Source of the DNA: Methanobacteriota archaeon
Lineage (GTDB): Archaea; Thermoplasmatota; DTKX01; GCA-020343715
DNA length: 10,353 nucleotides
Assembly: GCA_030594725.1 (NCBI GenBank)
Contig: JAUVEQ010000059.1
Span: forward strand, 1-10,353
Reading direction: 5' to 3'
Shown here: positions 5,387 through 10,353 of the stretch, piece after piece
Numbering within the stretch: the first letter of the stretch is position 1
How the letters are laid out: the number at the start of each line of letters is the position of its first letter
Notes under the pieces: model-generated
Seen by the model: only the letters and a program-made list of their open reading frames with translations
What the model was told of the DNA's origin: nothing
Databases searched by the model: none
Translations under genes and position numbers: made by a program

Positions 5387-6751
5387 TCAGGTGTCGGAGG
5401 GGGACACGGAGTGGGCGTCGGCGGAGTTGCCGTCCGTCGCGTCGCCCATCATCTCGCGGATGTCCTCCTCCACATCACCTATCAACTTGATATCGTACTT
5501 GTCCACCATCACCTGGAGGATCTCGTCGTTGACCCATGCGGGCTTCACGGGGCCCAGGTAGACGCCCTTGACGCCCAGTGCCAGCAGGCTCCACAGGATG
5601 GCGACGGCCTTCTGCTCCATCCAGCTGACCACCAGGGTGAGGGGCAGGTCGTTGATACCGACGCCGAACATGTCGGCGAGGGCAACGGCGATGTCGATGG
5701 CATCGATGGCGTCGTTGCACTGTCCCAGGTCAATAAGGCGCGGGATGCCCTCGATGTCGCCCAGGTCCAGGTCGTTGATGCGGTACTTGCCGCAGGCGAG
5801 GGTCAGCACAATGGTGTCCTCGGGCAGTTTCTGCACCAGCTCCCTGTAGTACTTGGCGGTCATGAACGGGGCGTCGCAACCTCCCACCAGGAAGAAGTGG
5901 CTGATCTTGCCCGTCTCCACGAGCTCGCGGATCTTCGGGGCCAGGGACAGGACGACGGGTGCGCTGAAGCCGGTGGTCAGGACCAGGTCCTTCTCCTTCT
6001 CCTCCAGCTCGGGCAGGGCCTTGGCGGCCTCTATCATCTCGGTGTAGTCGAAGGTGTCCAGGTGCTTGACCTCGGGCACGTAGACGGGACCCATGGTGTA
6101 CAACCGGTCCTTGTAGGTCGAACCCGGGGGCATGATGCAGTTGGTGGTGACGAAGATCGCACCGGGGAACTCGTCGAAGGTGTGGCGCTGGTCGAACCAT
6201 GCCTTGCCGTAGTTTCCCACCAGGTGGTCGAACTTCTTGAGCTCGGGATAGCCGTGGGCGGGCAGCATCTCCGAGTGGGTGTACACGTTGATGCCGGTGC
6301 CCTCGGTCTGCTTCAGGAGCTCGTGCAGCGCCTTGTAGTCGTGCCCGGTGACGAGGATGCCATGTCCCTTCTTGGTCCCGGTGGCCACGGGGGTGGGCTC
6401 GGGCTGTCCGAAGGTCTCCACGTGGGCCTTCTTGAGCAACCTCATGGTCTTGACGTTCATCATCCCTGCCTCCTCTGCCAGTGCCACGAAGGACGCGGGG
6501 TCGAAGTTCGTGTTGGTCAGCGTGGCGAAGTAGGCCTTCTCCAAGAAGGCATCGACCTCGTCGTCGGTGTACCCCAGCTCGCGGGCGTGGTACAGATACG
6601 CCGAGATCCCCTTGACGGCGTACAGGAGGTTGTCCTGAAGCCTGTGCACCGTTGGGGTCTTTCCGCAAACGCCCTTCATCGTGCAGGCGTCACCGCGGGC
6701 TGTCTGAGAACACTGGTAGCAATACATGTCCAAGGATTCATGCGCACTCAT
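5387..6751 (-). CDS. hcp: Hybrid-cluster protein (hydroxylamine reductase), class III
   Basis: 454 residues, about 100 shorter than the classic bacterial form, as in the class III proteins of archaea and thermophiles. The N-terminal cluster motif is C11-x2-C14-x8-C23-x5-C29. All hybrid-cluster ligands can be found: H137, E161, C205, C292 (persulfide Cys in VGGCDAP), C320, C345, E379 and K381 in WMEQK. The protein reduces hydroxylamine in vitro; NO reduction and S-nitrosylation roles are proposed in bacteria. Start ATG 6751 has GGTGG six bases upstream; a TTG at 6763 is less likely. The leader is long, about 160 bases from the predicted start site, and contains a stem GGTCAG/CTGACC (6813-6837). 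It is first in the stress gene cluster. The C-terminal tail (last ~18 residues) is polar and probably disordered. Confidence 0.95.
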   Translation of the reverse strand: MSAHESLDMYCYQCSQTARGDACTMKGVCGKTPTVHRLQDNLLYAVKGISAYLYHARELGYTDDEVDAFLEKAYFATLTNTNFDPASFVALAEEAGMMNVKTMRLLKKAHVETFGQPEPTPVATGTKKGHGILVTGHDYKALHELLKQTEGTGINVYTHSEMLPAHGYPELKKFDHLVGNYGKAWFDQRHTFDEFPGAIFVTTNCIMPPGSTYKDRLYTMGPVYVPEVKHLDTFDYTEMIEAAKALPELEEKEKDLVLTTGFSAPVVLSLAPKIRELVETGKISHFFLVGGCDAPFMTAKYYRELVQKLPEDTIVLTLACGKYRINDLDLGDIEGIPRLIDLGQCNDAIDAIDIAVALADMFGVGINDLPLTLVVSWMEQKAVAILWSLLALGVKGVYLGPVKPAWVNDEILQVMVDKYDIKLIGDVEEDIREMMGDATDGNSADAHSVSPSDT

Positions 6752-6876
6752 GGTTTCCACCAATCCATTTTATTGACTCGCTCTCCGTATTGATTCACGG
6801 GTCGTGCCGGATGGTCAGGCCCCGCCGGGATCTGACCTTCCACCGAAGGGCCAGTCCGTCTTGATCAGGAGCCAGA

Positions 6877-6908
6877 TTGTAATCATTACAAGGTTGTAAT
6901 GATTCCAT
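6877..6908. promoter_or_regulatory. PerR/Fur-box-like operator
   Basis: A perfect 7-1-7 palindrome TTGTAAT-C-ATTACAA (6877-6891), differing from the PerR box TTATAAT-N-ATTATAA by one base per arm. Two bases later a second site begins, TTGTAAT-G-ATTCCAT (6894-6908), matching in its left arm and 5 of 7 bases in its right arm. The pair overlaps as ATTACAA-GG-TTGTAAT. It lies just downstream of the predicted hcp transcription start, where a bound repressor would block hcp. It is about 160 bases before the predicted glycosyltransferase TATA box, so an effect on that gene is less likely. Confidence 0.72.
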
Positions 6909-6932
6909 CCAAAGGGGCGAACACAATCCGGG

Positions 6933-6947
6933 TATTTGAACTTTTTC
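6933..6947 (-). promoter_or_regulatory. Predicted hcp promoter (A-rich element and TATA box)
   Basis: On the minus strand GAAAAAGTTCAAATA (6947-6933) has an A-rich upstream element and a TATA-like TTCAAATA. Transcription would start near 6910, leaving the palindrome at 6877-6908 immediately downstream. The resulting leader is about 160 bases, unusually long for an archaeon, so a second start site closer to 6751 cannot be excluded. Confidence 0.5.
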
Positions 6948-7071
6948 ACTATTTTTTCGCGGTTCCGGAACTACACTGACCTAGGGGCCGGTATCTACTC
7001 GGTCTCGCGCCCTCCGGCCCTCATTCGCGGTCTCCGGCGTGAATGTCACGGATGGGGGCTGGAGGAATAGG

Positions 7072-7079
7072 ATTAATAA
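7072..7079 (+). promoter_or_regulatory. Predicted glycosyltransferase TATA box
   Basis: ATTAATAA in otherwise GC-rich sequence, preceded by GGAATAGG. A start near 7100 would give a leader of about 20 bases to TTG 7120 that contains the AGGTGGG ribosome site (7108-7114). It also argues against the far-upstream GTG at 7039. Confidence 0.4.
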
Positions 7080-7119
7080 CGCCGAAGGGCCATCGGAGGC
7101 AGCAGCCAGGTGGGACGTT

Positions 7120-8340
7120 TTGAGGATCGCCATGATCAGCTCCCAGTTCCCTCCCCTCTGGGGTGGCGTGGGCAATGTCGCTTACGGCGAGGTGGTCCAG
7201 CTGGCGGCCCGGGGCCACCAGGTCCACGTGATCACCAGGAATCACCCCAAGGACAAGGCGGTGCCCCACATCGAGGGGGACGTGCACGTCCACCACGTGC
7301 CCATGGTCAAGATCCCCATGGCGTTCACCACATCCTTCGGCAAGAACGCCGTCCGCAAGCTGATGGAGTTGGGGAACGACTTCGACATGGTGCACGTCCA
7401 GTCCAACATGTCCCTCCTCCAGAAGCGCCACTACTGGGACATCAAGGCCCCCATCGTCTCTGGTATGCTGGGCACCTGGAAGGGCGAGCGGTCCATGATA
7501 ACCTGGAGGGACGTGACCACCTCCATCGAGTCGGCCAACGACCTGGCCGTGCTGTACCTTTCACCCATGTTCGACGTGTTCGAGGACTACGCCCTCCAGT
7601 ACTCCAACGCCAACCTGATAATCTGCGCCGAGCTGTTCGAGGCCATCCGGCAGCGGGGGGTCAGCAACGTGTACGGCGATGACCGATGGCACCTGCTGTA
7701 CGCCGGCATCGATGCCGACGCCCTCCACCCGAGGAACAGGGACACCGGGGTGCTGGAGAGGTACGGCCTGGACCCCGAGGCCCCACTGGTGCTCTTCGTG
7801 GGGCGCCTGGCGGCACGGAAGGGCGTCTTCGACATGCTGGACATCTTCAGGAGGGCCCACAAGGAGGCGCCCTCTTCGCAGCTGGTGGTCCTGGGGTCGG
7901 GACCCCAGGAGAGGGACCTGCGGAAGAGGGTGGCGGACCATGGTCTGGACGACGTGGTCACCATCACCGGGTCCGTCCCCTTCCCCGACCTGCAGGCCTT
8001 CTACGCCACCGCCGACGCCGTCCTGTTCCCCTCGTTCTGGGAAGGACAGGGGCTCATCGTGGGCGAGGCGATGGCCTCGGGCACCGTGATCATCGCCTCC
8101 GATGTGGGGTGGGTCCCCGAGATAATCAGGGACGGGGAGAACGGCTTCCGGTTCCCCATCAGGGACGTGGCCAAGGCGGCATCCCAGTTGGTCCAGGTGC
8201 TCACCGACGACGACCTGCGCCAACGGATGGAATTGGAGGGAAGGCGCACGATCGAGGACGGGTTGACCCTCAGGCACCACATGGACAGGCTCGAGGCGAT
8301 CTACGCGGAGGTGATGGGTGACGTCAAGCCCCCCCACTGA
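7120..8340 (+). CDS. GT4-family glycosyltransferase
   Basis: 406 residues from TTG 7120. A GT-B fold of the GT4 type: the N-terminus LRIAMISSQFPPLWGGVGN has the glycine-rich acceptor loop at about residues 15-19; the C-terminal domain has the nucleotide-sugar site FVGRLAARKG (about 226-235) and the retaining-type E-x7-E motif, E308 and E316 in FWEGQGLIVGEAM. There is no signal peptide or membrane span, so it acts at the cytoplasmic face. It transfers a sugar from an activated donor; donor and acceptor cannot be told from sequence (lipid, polysaccharide or N-glycan precursor are all open). The start was chosen because family members begin with MRIxxIS at this point and AGGTGGG lies five bases before; the open frame extends to GTG 7039 but looks non-coding there. 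It overlaps the MFS gene. Confidence 0.92.
   Translation: MRIAMISSQFPPLWGGVGNVAYGEVVQLAARGHQVHVITRNHPKDKAVPHIEGDVHVHHVPMVKIPMAFTTSFGKNAVRKLMELGNDFDMVHVQSNMSLLQKRHYWDIKAPIVSGMLGTWKGERSMITWRDVTTSIESANDLAVLYLSPMFDVFEDYALQYSNANLIICAELFEAIRQRGVSNVYGDDRWHLLYAGIDADALHPRNRDTGVLERYGLDPEAPLVLFVGRLAARKGVFDMLDIFRRAHKEAPSSQLVVLGSGPQERDLRKRVADHGLDDVVTITGSVPFPDLQAFYATADAVLFPSFWEGQGLIVGEAMASGTVIIASDVGWVPEIIRDGENGFRFPIRDVAKAASQLVQVLTDDDLRQRMELEGRRTIEDGLTLRHHMDRLEAIYAEVMGDVKPPH
8307..8320 (+). promoter_or_regulatory. Internal ribosome site and GTG start of the MFS gene
   Basis: GGAGGTGAT (8307-8315) inside the end of the glycosyltransferase gene is a near-perfect Shine-Dalgarno. GGAGG is followed by six bases and then GTG 8318. 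This decides the GTG start of the transporter and predicts coupled translation. Confidence 0.7.
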
Positions 8341-9613
8341 GGTCGAGGGAGATGTGGGGGCCGGGGACAAGGGGGATGACGACCACCATTGGTACCTTCG
8401 ATTGACCTCTTCGCTGTACATCGCCACCTTCGCCGTCCGGGTCAGCTTCGCCATCATCTTCATCGCCTTCCCGCTCTACCTGGGGGAGGACCTGGGCTAC
8501 CTGGAGTACGCCCTCATCCTGTCGACCTGGCCCCTGGTCGAGATGGTGGCGGTTCTGGCCGTGGGTGCGACGATCGACAGGAGGGGGCGCAAGACCGTCC
8601 TCGAGACGAGCACCCTCCTGGCAGGCATCGCCCTCTTCGGGTTCACCGTCTCGAACAACCCCTGGTGGGTGGCCATGAACAACGGCGTCATGGGCCTGGC
8701 CGCCGCCGGCATCCTGGTCGCGTCCCTGGCCCTCATGGCGGACTACGCGCCCCAGGCGAAACGTGGACGGGAGATGGGCTACTTCGAGTTCGTCCAGATC
8801 TTCGGTTGGCTGGCGGGCTTCGCCATCGGCGGTGTCCTGGTCGAGGTGTTCAAGGACAACCTCGAGATCGTCTTCATGTTCGCGGGCCTTCTGTGCCTGT
8901 TCGCGGCGGGATATGCATTCCTCAACGTGAGGGAGCCCCGGGTGAAGAGCTACACCACCGAGAAGCTGACCTGGTCACACCTCTGGTCCGTGCTCCGCCA
9001 GCGGTCGGTCGTGCTGCTCATCCTGCCCTGGTTCCTCATCTACCTGCTGATATCCGCCGCCTTCACCTTCGTGTTCAAGGCCAGCTTCGAGGAGCTGGCT
9101 CTCACGGGCTATCAACTTGCGGCCCTTCTCGTCGGTGGCGGGGCGGTGATCCTCGTTACCTTCGTCCTCTTCGGACGCCTCTCGGACCGCATGGGCCGGG
9201 CCCCGGTGATGGCCATCGGTGCACTGGGGATGGCATGCCTCATGGTGGTCGTGGGCGTCATGATGGTCACCGCCCCCGAGGACGGGGCGGACGGGGCCGG
9301 GATCGAGCATTTCAACCGGTTCCTAGCGCCCCTGGCCGTGACGGCATTCTTCGCGGGGGCCTTCGCGCCCTCCGCACTGGCGGCCCTGGTGGACGTCTCC
9401 TCCGCGCGCCGCCGGGGGATGACCATGGGCGTGTACGGTTTCGCCATCTCCCTGGCGATGGCGGTGGGCCCCATCATCGCCGGGGCCCTCATCGATGGCC
9501 TCGGGGGGTACGGGGTCCTGTTGTACCTGGTGGCGTGCGGCCTTCTGATACTGCTCCTGGTCTTCCTGAGGTGGCGTGACACGACGGCCGAGACCCCCGG
9601 GATCTCGGAATAA
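8318..9613 (+). CDS. Major facilitator superfamily transporter
   Basis: 431 residues, with about 12 hydrophobic segments in two six-helix halves. MFS motif A occurs in the loop after helix 2 (GATIDRRGRK, residues 83-92) and again, weaker, in the second half (GRLSDRMGRA, 286-295). The first ~28 residues are hydrophilic and acidic, with no signal peptide. The long loop between halves (about 205-228) is basic. A substrate cannot be assigned; the layout resembles drug or sugar exporters. The gene starts 23 bases inside the glycosyltransferase gene, so the two are probably made together, suggesting (inference) export of a glycosylated product or a small molecule linked to it. The start is GTG 8318. 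Confidence 0.9.
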   Translation: MTSSPPTEVEGDVGAGDKGDDDHHWYLRLTSSLYIATFAVRVSFAIIFIAFPLYLGEDLGYLEYALILSTWPLVEMVAVLAVGATIDRRGRKTVLETSTLLAGIALFGFTVSNNPWWVAMNNGVMGLAAAGILVASLALMADYAPQAKRGREMGYFEFVQIFGWLAGFAIGGVLVEVFKDNLEIVFMFAGLLCLFAAGYAFLNVREPRVKSYTTEKLTWSHLWSVLRQRSVVLLILPWFLIYLLISAAFTFVFKASFEELALTGYQLAALLVGGGAVILVTFVLFGRLSDRMGRAPVMAIGALGMACLMVVVGVMMVTAPEDGADGAGIEHFNRFLAPLAVTAFFAGAFAPSALAALVDVSSARRRGMTMGVYGFAISLAMAVGPIIAGALIDGLGGYGVLLYLVACGLLILLLVFLRWRDTTAETPGISE

Positions 9614-9645
9614 GATGATATAGAGGCTTCGGCCATCGGGGCATC
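9614..9645 (+). promoter_or_regulatory. Possible TATA box for the membrane protein gene
   Basis: The 32-base gap after the transporter stop contains GATATAG (9617-9623). A start about 25 bases downstream would fall on the ATG at 9646, giving a leaderless message, which fits the absence of a Shine-Dalgarno site. Read-through from the transporter gene is the alternative. Confidence 0.35.
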
Positions 9646-10353
9646 ATGGAAGGCATGATGTACGTGCTCGGCCTCATCCTGGCCCTCCTCGCGGGATTCC
9701 ATGTCACCCGGAACCCGGACTGGAAGGGGCGAAGCACGATAAACGAGAAGGGGACGGTCGACAAGGCGAAGACCAGCTACCAGGGGGACACCAGGTTCCA
9801 CCGGGAGGGATGGGCCCTGTACGGAGGGCCTGCCGTAATCCACATAGGCGTCTTCCTGGCATTCCTGGTCCTGTTCACGCTGATCATCGCGATCATTGAC
9901 TTCACCTATGCCCACTACATCGGTTCGGTCCGCTCCTTCCTGGCATTTGCCCTGGCGGCATCCATCATCGGCCTGGTCCTGAGCATGCTGCTCCGGTCCA
10001 TGACCGGTGAGACCGATCTGGAGGACGTGAAGGCGTCCATCGGGGGCGGCAAGACCTCGACCATCATCATGTTCGTGGTGGTGCTCACCGTGGTGATGTT
10101 CATGGCCATTGCCATGGGAGGGGCGCTGGCAGCCGTATGCGTGGTTCCCCTGATAGTGCTCCTTGTGATACTCGCGGTCCTCATGATGAGGATGAGGAGG
10201 GCGGCCCAGGAGGAGGAGGGCGGCTTGACGGCCAGGTCCTGGAGGGGTGGGTTCTCCTCGTTCCGCTGGGCGGACACCGCCCGGAAGATCGTCGCGATGC
10301 TCACCCTGATCATCCTAATCATATCGTCCTTCTACGCGTACATCGCTCCCACC
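9646..10353 (+). CDS. Multi-pass membrane protein, 3' end outside window
   Basis: 236 residues are visible and the frame is open at the window end. One hydrophobic stretch is near the N-terminus (about 4-19), then a ~40-residue polar segment rich in charged residues, then helices at about 62-86, 95-117, 137-160, 162-182 and 214-234. The loop 183-212 is charged (RMRRAAQEEEGG...). I do not recognise a family or any catalytic motif; no cysteine pairs or histidine clusters are visible. Codon use (G/C third positions) is like that of its neighbours, so it is a real gene. Start ATG 9646 was chosen as the first in frame; ATG 9655 and 9658 are alternatives. A link to the upstream transporter is possible but unproven. 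Confidence 0.75.
   Translation, partial: MEGMMYVLGLILALLAGFHVTRNPDWKGRSTINEKGTVDKAKTSYQGDTRFHREGWALYGGPAVIHIGVFLAFLVLFTLIIAIIDFTYAHYIGSVRSFLAFALAASIIGLVLSMLLRSMTGETDLEDVKASIGGGKTSTIIMFVVVLTVVMFMAIAMGGALAAVCVVPLIVLLVILAVLMMRMRRAAQEEEGGLTARSWRGGFSSFRWADTARKIVAMLTLIILIISSFYAYIAPT

Noticed and set aside
5411..6793. Plus-strand open frame (460 codons) opposite hcp
   Set aside because: The minus strand encodes all hybrid-cluster ligands; the plus frame is a shadow caused by high G/C third positions.
7561..8463. Minus-strand open frame opposite the glycosyltransferase
   Set aside because: Antisense shadow; the plus strand carries the GT4 motifs in order.
9112..10322. Minus-strand open frames opposite the transporter and the last gene
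   Set aside because: Low-complexity M/R/T-rich products, antisense to membrane-protein coding sequence.

Overview
The window looks like a GC-rich archaeal chromosome segment from a strict anaerobe. The grounds are: promoters upstream of several genes have an A-rich element followed by a TATA-like box; Shine-Dalgarno sites of the GGAGG/GGTGATC type and GTG/TTG starts are frequent; AGG arginine codons are common; and the core is an anaerobe's set of oxygen and NO defence genes (short hybrid-cluster protein, flavodiiron protein, rubredoxin, rubrerythrin). A Thermoplasmatota or methanogen-like host is my guess, not something the sequence proves.

Left part (1-2215): an AAA ATPase of the DUF4143 kind (523-1815, +) sits between two direct copies of a ~169-bp segment (1-169 and 1903-2071). 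Each copy holds a short array of 29-bp tandem repeats. On the minus strand each copy is the C-terminal part of a decayed reading frame (1-460 and 1872-2215). The two remnants share the tail but appear to have different upstream parts. The ATPase has its own promoter with a paired operator-like repeat.

Middle part (2221-6751, all minus): reading 6751 to 2221, the order is hcp (hybrid-cluster protein), a Fur/PerR-family regulator, rubredoxin, flavodiiron protein (TTG start), a 51-residue rubredoxin-like Cys-rich protein, and rubrerythrin. A Cys-rich zinc-ribbon protein follows with its own promoter. hcp-fur-rub-fdp-51aa-rbr is compact enough to be one transcript. The likely scheme is that Hcp handles NO or hydroxylamine, the flavodiiron protein reduces O2 or NO with electrons from rubredoxin, rubrerythrin removes peroxide, and the Fur/PerR protein controls the set. 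A TTGTAAT-C-ATTACAA palindrome with the 7-1-7 layout of PerR boxes lies just downstream of the hcp TATA box and is the obvious candidate target.

Right part (7120-10353, all plus): a GT4 glycosyltransferase and an MFS transporter overlap by 23 bases with a strong internal Shine-Dalgarno, so they are probably co-translated. A multi-pass membrane protein of unknown function, cut by the window end, follows and may be read from a leaderless transcript.
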